Position numbers and translations under genes: made by a program. From Patiria miniata (taxonomy: Eukaryota > Echinodermata > Asteroidea > Valvatida > Asterinidae), in contig NW_024037069.1 in the NCBI RefSeq assembly GCF_015706575.1, positions 39,329,315 to 39,393,314 on the forward strand: a DNA stretch of 64,000 bases, written 5' to 3'. Positions 42,039-55,300 of the stretch are shown piece after piece. Within the stretch, counting starts at the first letter, position 1. Every line of letters starts with the position of its first letter. Under the pieces are notes generated by a model that saw only the letters and a list, made by a program, of their open reading frames with translations, searched no databases and was not told the DNA's origin.

Positions 42039-43228
42039 CTAAAAGAAAACAAAGTAATAATTTGTTGAATGAGGAAAAATAATGCTGTTTAGGGCTCTAC
42101 ATCATACATACATGTAGTTGTACATCATTCAAAAATTAAAGAAAATTTTATTTAATAAAAATAAAATAGGTCCCTAAATTTAACAAACCAGTTCACATTT
42201 GTCACATTGGTTAGGTACAAGCAGCATCAGAACTCGGGTACTGTTTTACTTTTACCCCAATTATCAAAAATAAACAGATTTATAATTACAAAATGTATAT
42301 ATTTAGCAGAATAATGAGACCGCGCGCATCTTGCCCCCTTGTCAACGCCGTCCCAATTGCTAGCTCGTCTTTCAGTTGCAATGTTGCATGAGTGCGTGCG
42401 GCCGTAAGCATGGTGAAGGCGCAAGCAGAAACAAGTTTAGATTGGTTTGATCACTGGCATACTTGCGTTTTCAACAACACAAAAAGTTTTCAACAACCAA
42501 AAAATGCTACCTGGAAGCACTGTCAGCTACTTTGGTACAATCCACGACCCAATCCACTTTGGTGCTACTTTTTGAATATCACCACAAGTATAAATTTCGA
42601 GTTAGATTGCTTACCATTTATTTCATCTCTCATTCAACACTGGGCATCTATCTTTAATCTGGGTCAAGTTTCAACGCATTAAAAACCAAAGATACAGAGT
42701 GCCGCAAACCCACTGGCAAAGAGGGCGCCTTCACTAATAACCCACAAGTTACTAACATTTAGAAGAAAAACAAATCACACAAGCTAACTCATAAATTTGA
42801 TGATAGAGCGGTGAAATTGTGATGAAAGCATTACACTAAGTGTGATATTATACTGTAGGTAATAAATGCGATAACTGATGAATAAATGTAAATAATATGA
42901 CAGTGTCAGTGTGTTGTAGAGAAATGTTCATGGGGTCAAAACTTTTAATGCAGTTCTTTATCATCATGGGCCGGTGGTGCGGACCTACTCACATTTAGCA
43001 GAAGATTTAATGCGTTGATCATCTCTGATTTTAAATATGCATGTGTGGAAAAGGAGTAAAACAGATCACACGACATTTTACTTATGGATAAACATCATTT
43101 TGAAACCTGATTACGTACACTTTACTGGTCCTCTCCACTCGCGACACCACGCCCCCATTTTCTATCAGCTCTTTTTCCTACTTAGCTAGGGAGTTCATTA
43201 CTCATGTGCCAGCGTGGAATAATCCAAC
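42039..43228. promoter_or_regulatory. Divergent MFSD6L/PDXDC1 upstream region
   Basis: About 1.2 kb separate the MFSD6L 5' UTR exon from the PDXDC1 start. A donor-like minus-strand site (ATG-gtaagc, 42612-42617 region) could end the MFSD6L first exon. No TATA box or CpG island is evident. The shared promoter is inferred from gene orientation. Confidence 0.4.
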
Positions 43229-43357
43229 ATGGCAGCCAAGGTGAGTGTTGGTCATTTCGCTGCTGACGAAGTTTCCCCAACTTCAATTCCGAATCACGTC
43301 CCAACGGCTAAACCTTCGACTCGAAGATCAGCAAGTGTGGAAAGCGGCACAAAGAAG
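43229..43357 (+). other. PDXDC1: PDXDC1 first exon with two in-frame donors
   Basis: ATG GCA GCC AAG is followed by gtgagt (perfect donor), giving MAAK joined to MFMEPSLREM. The frame also stays open to AAG-AAG-gtatca at 43358, in the same phase. The short form fits human PDXDC1 exon 1 better. Confidence 0.65.
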
Positions 43358-46300
43358 GTATCAATTCCCGGGTTCAATTTGTGTGTGTGTTTTCGCATAT
43401 TTTGTTTTCCCCCATGATTATTTGATGGCCAAAAATATCTGACGTGTACACCGTAACGCGTACAGTCGTCCACGTAGAAAAAGTGAAAAACTAGAAGCCC
43501 AATCAGTGCACTTCATTTATCGTCAATCGTGCACGCGCTTCTCGTACAAGTACAAAAGTACAGTGAGGGATGATGGCCTATGGAGGGGGGGGGGGGGGGG
43601 GGGGAGGGGGGGGGGCCGGGGGGGGGGGGGACATCGGACAAACTTCGGGGGAATGCGAAGCGAAGCAAGGAGTTTGATTGAAGAATTTGTTTTAAAAAAT
43701 GGTCATCTTAATATTGGTTGGGCGATTTCGTCTGACACCCTAAAGCTATGTGGTCCTATTTCTACGCACTCGCCTTCAATTTGTGTGACAAAGCACGTGC
43801 GAAGTGTTACCGGCGCAGAATATGGAGGGTCGAGGATACCTTTTCCAATACCAATTGAGAATGAAAATCCGCTTGAATTTAGTTTTTAACCTTTACTAAA
43901 CCATGCTTAAGTTTACTAAGTAGGCCTACATGTAAGTGCCTAGGTTAATTTTTTTTATTGGACCACCTAACCAGTTATGTAGTGAGTGTTTTAAACTAAA
44001 GCCAACAAGAATGTCATAGATGGCTTTGATATTCGAGGGGGGGGGGTATTTTGTGGTATTACAGCGCATGATGAAGATGACAAGATGTAATTAATCAATG
44101 TGGTGCACTATGGAAACTGACTCGCATGGCATCTACTGAAAAAAATGTGTTGTAAAATCACATTTTTCTGCCAAAAACTAGAAAAGATACTGTTCAAAAC
44201 TACAACAAATTTTAGAATTATATAAATGCTCAAAAGACTAAAAAACAAACAGGTAATTAAACAGGTAAACTGCGCAATTGCTGTTGGTAAATTACAAAAG
44301 TCTACAAAGATATTTTGACCAACATCGGCAAGGAAAAAAATTGTCGTACAGTGGCCTCAGCATAATGCTGCATTATTTCTAGAGCTGGGCAAACGTGCTT
44401 TGGGTGTATATATGCAGTAACAAATGAAGTATCCTGGCACTACATGCACTTTGTGCAGACTTGGACATTGAGTGCAGAAAAACATGCAAAACAAAATCAA
44501 GCCAAGTTTACTCCCTCTTTGGCTGACAAAATTCTCCGAAAATGTTCATGAGGCAAAGACAAGGTCCTCAGTATTTTACCAGCAAGTTGAAGTCTCAATT
44601 CATTTTTTAAAGCAGACCTTTTAAGATAAGTCAAGTTGAGGCCAAAGACTAGAGTGGTACATGTCCAACCAAGGTCCAACTGTTTGAAAAGACTGACCGC
44701 TTGATTAGTCTGGTGGCTGACTACGGAGAAATGCGTAGAAATAGAGACTAGTACCAGACATGCCAGATGTTTCTTTTGGCACAGTTGATTGATTTAGCAC
44801 TGAAGCGGTGTTGGACTGGTTGTTTTAGGTGCCGGTCTATTTTCTTGTATTGCACGTTTTCAATGCTTTATTAAGTTTTGGGACTCCCATACACAGTATT
44901 GAGAGTTCCAAATTTTCGGACTAAGTTAGAATTGGTATTTGCCTGGTTTTAATGCCCAGCTGGACTAGGATTGAATAATTTTTTTGGCAGCTTTTTTCAC
45001 CCAGTTAATTTACAAACAAAGTTGCACTCTTAGAGATCTTGAAATTTATCATCCTTTTTTAAATATAAAACCTACATGGTCACATACTTGTAAGATTGCT
45101 TGCAGAATAAGTGACGCGTGAACAACGCTTTTATAACAAATTCTGAATTGTGTTATAGACACATGTAGCTTCACAGTGGTCCCATGCCCAGATCATGCAC
45201 AAAAGCCACATGGTGCCGCCCCAAAAGAAAAGCACAGTCAAAATCAATAACAGGAAATTAATTTATGTGTTGTGTTGTGTGTACACATTATACTGCACAG
45301 ATGTTCATGGAGCCGTCGCTCAGAGAGATGGCAGTGGGTCTGGCCGAAGTCGTGCAACAGATGGAGGCTCACAGCAGGTAAGTGGAAATGATCTTCTGCT
45401 GCTGCTGTTTGGCTTAGCAGAATATAAAGGTTACCAGCCAAACTGGGATGTAACGTTTATTGATTGTAGCTGGTTCCCAGCTGTAACCTGCTTAGCAAGG
45501 ATTTTGTGAAATTGTGTCTGCTGCTAAGCGACTTCATGAAATTGGTCCTCTTGTTGGCACAGAATATATTAGCATAGCAATATCACTATCAGGTTACCAA
45601 CCAAAATGCCTTGTGATTTATAATGCTTGTGACCGGTTATCAGCCACTCTTTGCGGAGGAAATTTGAACAGATCGTTTGGAGGGAGCATAATGCAAATTT
45701 AACTCTTGAGGTGTGAACTAATCGGATTACTTCCTTAGAGTGAACGGATGAAAAGGTGACGACAATGGGTTTGAAAAACGAAAGCTTCAAAGTAATCCTA
45801 AGAATGGAACAATCCATTAGGCCCCGCCCAATTATGTTTTGACCAACCACAGCCGTGATTAATGACCGATATGTGTGCACAAAGTGTTGATATACATGTA
45901 TGTGCAAGTGCGTATGATGGTTGCATCTGAAACAATGCAGTGTGGCATATGACAGGCGCATGTGTTGTTGCACACGTAGTTGGCGGGGCTTAGTAGATCG
46001 GTGTATTGATGTCAGAATATGTGATACGATCAAGCTAAATGAGTCGTTTGTCGACCATGGTCAATTTTTTAATTTTTTTTTACAGATTTGAAATGAGCAC
46101 AATCTCAGTATTATTGCTGTGAAAACCGCATGCTGGTACCATCTTTAGTTCAAAAATTATGGAAGTCGGAATACCAAGAGATATGGTTAAGTGATTGAAA
46201 GTTCCCGACAAACGACTCATTTAGCTTGATCGCATCACATATGTTCTTAACATTTGAGAAGGTACAGGGACAAATATATTAAGATTTTTGGAAAGTGTGG

Positions 46301-49300
46301 GGTGGGGGGGGGGGAGGGGTGCGGTTGTAACCAAACTTAAGTGCTTCTGCCAGTAGATGCTGAATTGATTTGAATTGGGTTCCCGCTAAGTAGTGCATTT
46401 TAGAGGATTGGGTAAACTGTTCATGTGGGGTCAACCAGGACTAAACAGCATTGTTCCAGATTTTTGTTTTGTGTGTGCATGTTCTTTTCAATGCAAAAAT
46501 AAGTCACATTTTCTTCACGATGTTTATTTTTCTCAATCCTGAGAAGAAATAGTGAAATCAATTTTTAAATGCATCTTGGTGATAATGCTTAAATTTAATT
46601 TCATTAGTTTCTTTAGTTTCATTATGTAAATACCTCGACATATGTAACGTTGTCAACATATTTGGGGTCATCATAAGCCCTCACTGGGTTTCCAGATCAT
46701 TGTCTTTTCCCCAAACTGATTGAAAACAGCGGAAAATAAATTGAACTAAACCCGAATGCCCCCATACCACAGGAATCTGGATAAAGATAGAGAGAAGACA
46801 GCGTCATTGTTTAAGACTCCTGAGTTTAGCAGGAGCCTTTCTGAACCAATTACCGACAGGTTGGACTTTTCATCACTTCTGATTTTCCTCTCTCTTTTGT
46901 AAATAAAGGCTTTACATTTTTCCAGTTTCTGCATGTGTTGGTTTCAGGGATGTAGAAAAATTGTACGTCTTCCGAAATCTTGAATTTTTGTAGTCTTCCT
47001 CGGGATGAGATTCTTATGCTTTTTTGTTTTGCTGAATTGTAGACATTTCGGACCTACAGCGGTGGTGGGATTGATTAGTTTTTTTGAAACGCCTAAAAAA
47101 TGCCTGTCATCTGATAGGTGGATCGTTGATCACGTGTCATTTAATTGTTCGTCCCAATGCACTGCCTGGCCGCACTGCAAAAATAGAAGTTCTATTCCAC
47201 GGTAAATAGTACGGTCACACTACTGATAGCGCTATAACACATCTCTGATGGCTCTGATTTCATAGTACCAGATTACAATTTACCAGTTACAAGGATTTAT
47301 TTAGGCATTGTATAAAACAAATAATGATTTTTTCATAATCGTGCAATGAACGAATAATTTCATGAGGTGAAGGATGGATGTCCCATTCCACATGGCTTCG
47401 CCTTGAAGAATGGAACATGCCATCTGTTACCACATGAAATTATGTGACAGATGAAATGTTCCATTCCACTCGGCTTCACCGCGTGGAATGGAACATTCCA
47501 TCTGTCACCTCATGAAATTATTGATACAATTGCACGCATAAACATTCATTGTTTGTACAATAGCTCACATTGTGAGTAGATAGACATCTCATCTGAGTAG
47601 TAAGTACAATGTAGGTGGTAACGACTTTTGGGGTAAATGCTCAACGTTTCATGTCAGTATCCACTGATTTTTTTTAAGGAAAAGTTGAAGGCAAATAGGG
47701 TTTGAAAATGCTTGACTGCGGCTTATAGAGAAACACCTTGGCTCAATTTCATGAAGCAAAAAATAGTGCTTGAAAAATGTATGTGCTAAATAAAAATCAG
47801 CTGAGTACCAGTTAAAAGCAGTAAACAGTTCATGACACTTTGGTTGGTAACCGATTTTTGCTTAGCAAAAATATCCTGTGCTTAACCCTCCTGCTATTTA
47901 AACAGTCACATACTGTCAAAATTCACTTCAACTTCCCCTGCTATACATTGTACTTTTAACAAAGTCTAGTCACCAGCAGTCAGATCATATGTCAAGCAAG
48001 CACTGTGTCTAGCCAAACTGGTTCAACAGACAAAGTAGGCAAGTTGTGGTCACAGCTGTTTAATCACTTGCCCGGAGTCAAAGCATAGCTGTATCAAGTA
48101 ACTTAAGCAGTCCCAGCCAGACAATTCTGCTTTATGTAGGCTGGGAATTCTTACAATGTAACTGTTGAAAACAGTCACTTGTTTGATTTTGACTTAAAGG
48201 ACTACTTGGCACAGAATGGATGTTTGCATATATAGGAGGGTTAAAGTAGAGAATATCTGTGCTAAGCATGAAATTGGCTCCTGCTAGTACGTTCAAACTC
48301 AGTAGTGCAGGCTTTCGGAAGGAGTTGTACCCTGTGTAGATCTGATGCATAACAGCCATCTTAGAGGGCAGTGTTTTGTTCCTCTTGTAGAGGCATGAGC
48401 AGACGATCTTGAAGATTTTTACGTTATTAAAATTACATGTGAAGAAAACCTCTATGATTGCTGTTTTGCATAAGGTTAGTTATGGTATGCCTTATTTTAA
48501 AACTATTTTCCACTTCTATTAGTTTCAAATTTTTTTATTTTTATGTTTTTTTTGCATCATGGAGGGATTTTGGGCTGTCGGCTTTGTATATTTTTGGTAA
48601 TACAATGAAGTTCCTGTTGAGTTCCTGGTTGAACCATGAGGCAGCATGTGGATATTTGTTTTTGTTAGTATTCTTTCTATAATATTTCGATTCTTTTAAA
48701 GGGAATATACAACATTTGCAAACATCGGAAAATAAAACTACCAAGTTTTTGCGAAATACCTTAATAGGATGTTGGTAAATGACAGTCTAAAGCATCCTGT
48801 AAAATTATGGCACCTGGTATACTGTCATTTTCAAGAAAAGTGGTATTTTTGTATCAATTTCCAACGCTGATCGGCCGATCAGCGTTGGAAACAACTGGCT
48901 TTTTTTTTTCAAATACTGGCCCCAATTGACCATTGCACTTGTCTGCAATCGATTACAAACCTATGAACGGGTACGAGCCAGCTAGACTGGTTCCCTGACC
49001 TTACAATTCCCCAATGTATGTAAACTGCTCTGTTTCTTCTTATATGGAGTCAGGGAACCAGACTACAGGAAAATGATCGTTTTTCTTGGTTTTTATAGCA
49101 TTTTCGAACCCAAAACCTCCAAAAAGTCAGTGTAACTATATTTGCTTTATATTTCCAACCCCCCAATTCCATCCATTTCTGAAAATTACAGCAAAAGCAA
49201 ATGATGTATATTCCCTTTAAACTTACATTGCCAGTCAGTTTTGAACATAATTTCAAAAAAAATGTTTGAAAAGATTACTAGTTATTCCTGTAATGTATGG

Positions 49301-52300
49301 TGTTTTTTTTGGTAATTTCTAATGCCTGGTTTTGAATTATTTTTGATGGAATCAGAATTGTACAACTCTGCCACTGTTACTTTCACATGTTTACGTTTGG
49401 CTTGTCCCAAGGTTGCCTCAGAACAAATATCTGTCAGTAGTTTGCGCACGATGTTGACTTTGGACATATGTGATGCGATCAAGCTAAATGAGGCGTTTGT
49501 CGGGAAATTTCATTTGGAGATTCAGGCCAAAATAGGGCCACTTCATCACATTACTTCATCACATCTCTTGGTGTTCCGACTACCATAATTTTTGAACTAA
49601 AGAGAGTATCAGCATGCGGTTTTCACAGCAGTAATGCTGAGATTGTGCTCTTTTCAAATCTGTAACAAAAAAAAATGACCAGGGTCGACGAACCACTCAT
49701 TTAGCTTGATCGCATGACATATGTTCATATATATATTTTGACATATTCAGGCAGCTTTCTTGAGAAATGCCCAAAGGGTAAAAGCTTTAGATGTTAAAAC
49801 TGCAATCTAATGTTTGTCCTTTTTTTTTCATGACAGTGGTCAGAAGATAGATGAAATAGTTCACAAGTTGGAGGCCATCATCATCCAAGCAGACTTGGAC
49901 AGCAAGTTGGCTGTGTAAGTCAAAAGTACCAAAATGATGTTGTTTTTGTTTTTATTCTAAAGTGACAATTTTTAAAAGTTCACAATTAACATTCCTAAAA
50001 CTTAGTAAAAGATGTACTAAACAATTGTTGGAATTTCAGGACAGATTATTCAATACTTTTAAAGTACAACAGAAAAAAATACATACTTGAATGAAAATGT
50101 GTTTTCAACAAATTTGTTGATTGCAGCAAGAAAACAGAAGAACTGAATGACTTCACAGATTAAATTAACCCTAACCCTGCTGAATCCAACAGGATCCAAC
50201 TTCATCATATACCCGATGGAGCCTGTTGGATTGAGCAGTAAACCCCTTGTGTACATTACTGATGCAAAATGTTGGATTCAGCAGGCAACTGAACCGTATT
50301 ATAACGCCAAGATGGACTCCATTGGATTCAGCAGACAACTGAAAATAAGGCACAGTGGATTGAGCAGGAAAGTCCGGTTGGACTCTGTTGGATTAAGCAG
50401 GGTAGTCCTGAGGAACTACTAGGGGTTAGGGTAAATACATACCAAAATACAAAATTTTGACAAAATTGTCACAGGTCTGTTGCTCGGCATTAGGAAATCA
50501 TATTCAGCAACATCTGTCTACTTTCCCATAAGAAAACAAATACGTCAAAAAGCAACCCGGCTTGAATGTATGATATGTAGGAATGACAAAGTGGCCTTTT
50601 TTTGGTGGCTTTGCCACGGACTGGGACATCTGGACCAAGATCATTGGGTGGGCTCGAGCTGCCATATGGCCTTGACTTGATTGATTGATTAATTCATTGA
50701 TTTTTTTTTTAGGACGCCGACCCCAATCTTAGACAAAGCTGCCCAGGTAGCCATGCTGGGCCAGAGCATCGCCGCCTACTGTAACACCATAGACCCCGCC
50801 CACCTCCGGAAGCTGACCACCCGGGTCATCTCAGATACCACGCTGTGGCTGTCCAGGATATTTAGGTGAGTACGATGGGCGGAGCCTAGGAAAGCTGAAG
50901 GGAGGAAGGAAAACTGTCGCGATCTTTCAAAAAGTTTTATGAAGGAAAACGGACGTTACATTTGAGGTTTCTTTAACCACCGTACTCGGTGTACATACAG
51001 TTCATGAGCAAAATCTTTCCAAAGAAATTTGAGTTCATCATGCTCAGCCTTAGATAGGGCAATGGTTGCAAGTACAAGGGAAACAATAGTCATTGTATAA
51101 ATGGTGATGTAAAGTCGTATAGAACTTTTTGTGAAAATTTTAACATAATTTGTTGACAAATGCTGTAGGTGATTCTGCGTGGAAGTACTATGGTTATGGA
51201 GGTTTACCACTATCAAAAAGTGTCCATAAGTTGGCATGAGCTTTGTACACAAGTACCGGTACATGTATGTATCCCACAGTGGGAAAACCGAAAGTAACTG
51301 TTAGGTTAAGGCTGGGTCACTTTTTGCGCAAAAGCGGATGCGAACGCAAATGCGAATTTGTGACGTCATGGCAAGTTTTTGTGCTGCTCAAACTTTCATA
51401 TAATACATCTGTTTCCATCAGTGTCATTCTTTTAATTACCATTGGGAATCCAAATTAGATTGACAAAATTTATGATTTAAAAAAATTATTGTGGGGAGGG
51501 GGAGATGTTCTCCTTGCCTCTGGCTTCAGCCAGCTAAGTAGTACGCCAACAACCTTCTCAATATTGTTGTTCATGTCAATATGATGATTAGATTTCCTGA
51601 ATCATTTCCTCAATTGTTTGCCGTCTTTTCCCCCCTGCTAGGTTTGACGATTCCTCAGCGTTTTTCCACTCCGACAGCCGGGACGGTTTGTTACGAGTCT
51701 GTCGCCTGGCTCTCAGCAGCAAGTATGACAAGTATGGCACGGATGGGTTCAACGCACTCTACACTAAGCCACCTATCATCTACATCAGTGCTGGTGCCAG
51801 GCCAGGACTGGGACAGTATATATGTACACAGGTGAACAAAATGGATGTTATTATTATTATTTTTGGGGGGGGGGGGGTTGGTTAATGAAGCCATGTGTTC
51901 ACAAGTACCCCCTCACCGGCAAAGAGAGTACAGATGGGGGTGACCGACCGACGCCATCTTGCCTGACTGCAATTCATTTGCTGCAAAGTGTGTGCATAGT
52001 TCAAATCCCCTGGTGTACGTGCGTCACACACAAGGAACAGTGCGCGTCAACCAGCGAAATGTCCCGCCCATGGGACGTCGTTGCTAGGTAAAAGGGCGCC
52101 CTCTTTTGTCGGCGCACGGAGCTCAAAGGCCCTGAGGGTTAGAAGCCTGAAGAAAACTGCAGAAAGAAGATTATGGGGATGAATGCCAGTTCACCATTGC
52201 CCCATCAGGTTTCCTGCTCAATGTTGGATTTTGTTTGATTCAGATGGGGAACATCTGACATTAACCCTAACCACCCCCGACCCTTCAAAATCCAACTGCA

Positions 52301-55300
52301 TGTTTTTTGTTGGAATCTGTTGGAGTGAGTACTGAACAAGTAAACTGATTATGCTTTACATGGGATTAGGCATACCACCATAATCAGAGTCCAACAGTTT
52401 GGGTGTTGAGTTTACCATATGGTGTTGGATTTTGTAATAAAGAGTGAGAAAGGTTCCTAGTATATCACGAAAAGGGGTTAGAGTTAAGTGGTTCTTTTCA
52501 CTGCGGAATAACTCAGAAGTTGATGTACACATGTTCATTTCCATCTGATTCCATTATTTAATACTTGAACCTACGTTTAGGATCGGAAAAGTGGGACCTC
52601 AAAAAAGCTATTTATTACAGGGGGGTATTTGATTGCTCCTTTTTATGCCCCGCGGCGAAGCCGAAGGGGCATACTGTTTCCGCCTTGTCCTTCCGTGGGT
52701 GGGTGTGTGGGTGGGTGTGTGGGTGGGTGGGTGGGTGGGTGGGTGTGTGTGTGTGTCCGGACAAATCTTGTCAGCGCGATAACTTGAGAAATACTTAACA
52801 TATGAACTTCAAATTTGGTTTGTGTATTGCTCTTGGTAATCCTAAGAAGCCTTTTGCATTTGGGGCCGAAAGGTCAAGGGTCAAAGTCACAGTGGCTGAA
52901 ACAATAGAAATTTTGTCAGCGCGATAACTTGAGAAATACTTTACATAAATCCTAAGAAGCCTTTTGCATTTGGGGCCAAAAGGTCAAGGGTCAAGGTCAC
53001 AGTGGCTAAAACAAAAGAAATTTTGTCAGCACGATAACTTGAGAAATACTTTACATATGAACTTCAAATTTGGTTTGTGGATTGTTCTTGGCAATCCTAG
53101 GAAGCCTATTGCATTTGGGGCCAAAAGGTCAAGGGTCAAGGTCACAGTGGCTAAAACAAAAGAAATTTTGTCAGCGTGATAACTTGAGATATACTTTACA
53201 TATGAACTTCAAATTTGGTTTGTGGATTGTTCTTGGCAATCCTAAGAAGCCTATTGCATTTGGGGCCAAAAGGTCAAGGGTCAAGGTCACAGTGGCTAAA
53301 ACAAAAGAAATTTTGTCAGCACGATAACTTGAGAAATACTTTACATGTGAACTTCAAATTTGGTTTGTGGATCGTTCTTGGTAATCCAAATAGGCCTATC
53401 GCATTGGGGGTTGAAAGGTCAAGGGTCAAGGTCACAGTGGCTAAAACAATAGAAATCTTGTATTTATCCTGAGATCATAGGGATTAGGGATTAATTCATA
53501 TAAAACCTACAGAAGACACTAATGCTGTCAATGAACGTTCCATGTGACCAAGGTACATGTACATGTAAATTGATGTTAAAAGAGTGGTGTTACATGTATG
53601 TCATAGGAACAGTCACGGTTGCGGGGCATTTGTGTTTGTAAACACACCTGACTTGTTTTTCTCTTTTTCTTAGCTTGGGCTTCCATTGTCGAGCTTATGC
53701 ACCGTTCCATGCAATACAGTCTTTGGATCACAGCATACAATGGTAAGTGACAATGTCGGGGACAGAAAATTGATTGAAAATAATTTGCTGTCATTTAGGA
53801 AAAAAGGAAGTGAACAGACTTGTAAATAGTTCAGCATAAGTCATCCAAAGTCAATTGCAAGTCAGCCAGTCTTAAGTCACGTGACATGTTGGGTGTCCCT
53901 TTCTTGTCTGTTTCTGTGCCCCTGTCATTGACAAAGAGATTCTGCTAGAATCAAAGCGTTAGGTTGTCAAATTTTGTTTTGAGTTTTATAAATAAACTAC
54001 ACTGGTCATCTTCTATTGTTTGTGACCTTATCTGCAAAGTGACCATGGTGAAAAAAAAAATCGTATTCGGAAAAATTTATAAAGCATGAGGTATCGACTG
54101 GATTGCTTTGTTTGTTCTAGTTTACTTTATGACTTCACCAAAGACGTTCATTTCGAATGTGCAAAAAATAAAAAGGTTGAACCGCTTGAACCTTTTAACC
54201 CTTACTCTCTGAGGGTAGTTTACTGCATGTCAGTTGGTTATGCCAATGCCCTCCAGCTGCAGTTTATTGGAGGATACTTTGATGTAGCAGTGAAGGCTCA
54301 AATTGGCAGGAGTTGGAGGCCCTGGAGGGTGCCTGATACTGACCAGCTGGGGGCACTCACTTTGTTATCAGAGGACTCTCATTGTTCTCTGTGGCATGTA
54401 TTGGAGTGCCTGTCCAGTTACCCTTGAAATGACATGGCAGATATTGGAGGGCCATGCAAAAAACATAGGAGATTTTTTTGAGGCACATATTGGCATGCGT
54501 TGGAGGGTCTAGTAGGGTAAGGGATAATGACCATGAATTGTACCAGCACTGCCCCTTGAACATCCAAATACCCTTTGCCGATAAAACTGGAGGTATATTG
54601 ATTGGTTGAAAGTTTAAAGGTCCAAAGTGTAAAGTCTAGATTGCAATGATTAGTAATAGATCAAGGCTCTACATTTTCCGTAAACGTACCAGGAATTTCT
54701 CAATCTCCATCAACAATTTTTGGTCTTTTCCCACCCATACAGGACATAGCCACCTTAGAGCGACTGATAAAAGATGACGAGGGTTCCTCCAAGATCCCCC
54801 TGATGGTTGTAGCCAACGCCGGCACGCCTCTAGCAGGACACACAGATAACCTGAACCGTCTCAGGACCATCTGTGATGAGTACGGGGTGTGGCTGCATGT
54901 CGAAGGGTAGGTGTAAGCCTGTTTTGCAGGGAAGAATTGATGCAAACTGATTCAAGAAAATGTGCCATTAGGCCAAAAAAAAAAGTCTCCGGTTTCTGGT
55001 ATGCGCGCGCGTCGCCGTATCCATGCGCGTCGGCAAAATGAAAAAGTTTTTTTTTCAATGAAAGATGATGTCTTAAAACCGCCAAACTCACTGGTTTGAC
55101 TGGAATCCTGCTGCTGCACAATTTTAACGTGTTTTTAGATTGGGTTATGGTCGAGAATAAGCTTTATGTGGCCTCTCTGGGCCGCCATATATTTGCACTA
55201 AGTTTAGTCGGGCACCATTTGCAGTCATCAGCCAACATTTGAAGCAAAAAAATCAGGTTAAAAAAAAAAAAAGCCGCGTCGCCGCACCATTTTTTGGGCA

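Noticed and set aside
43506..43889. Small Gly-rich protein gene
   Set aside because: The Gly run is just the poly-G tract read in one frame; no homology or splice context.
54086..54427. 113-codon plus-strand frame in a PDXDC1 intron
   Set aside because: It has no family motif, no flanking splice sites in phase with PDXDC1, and the adjoining exons already join without it.
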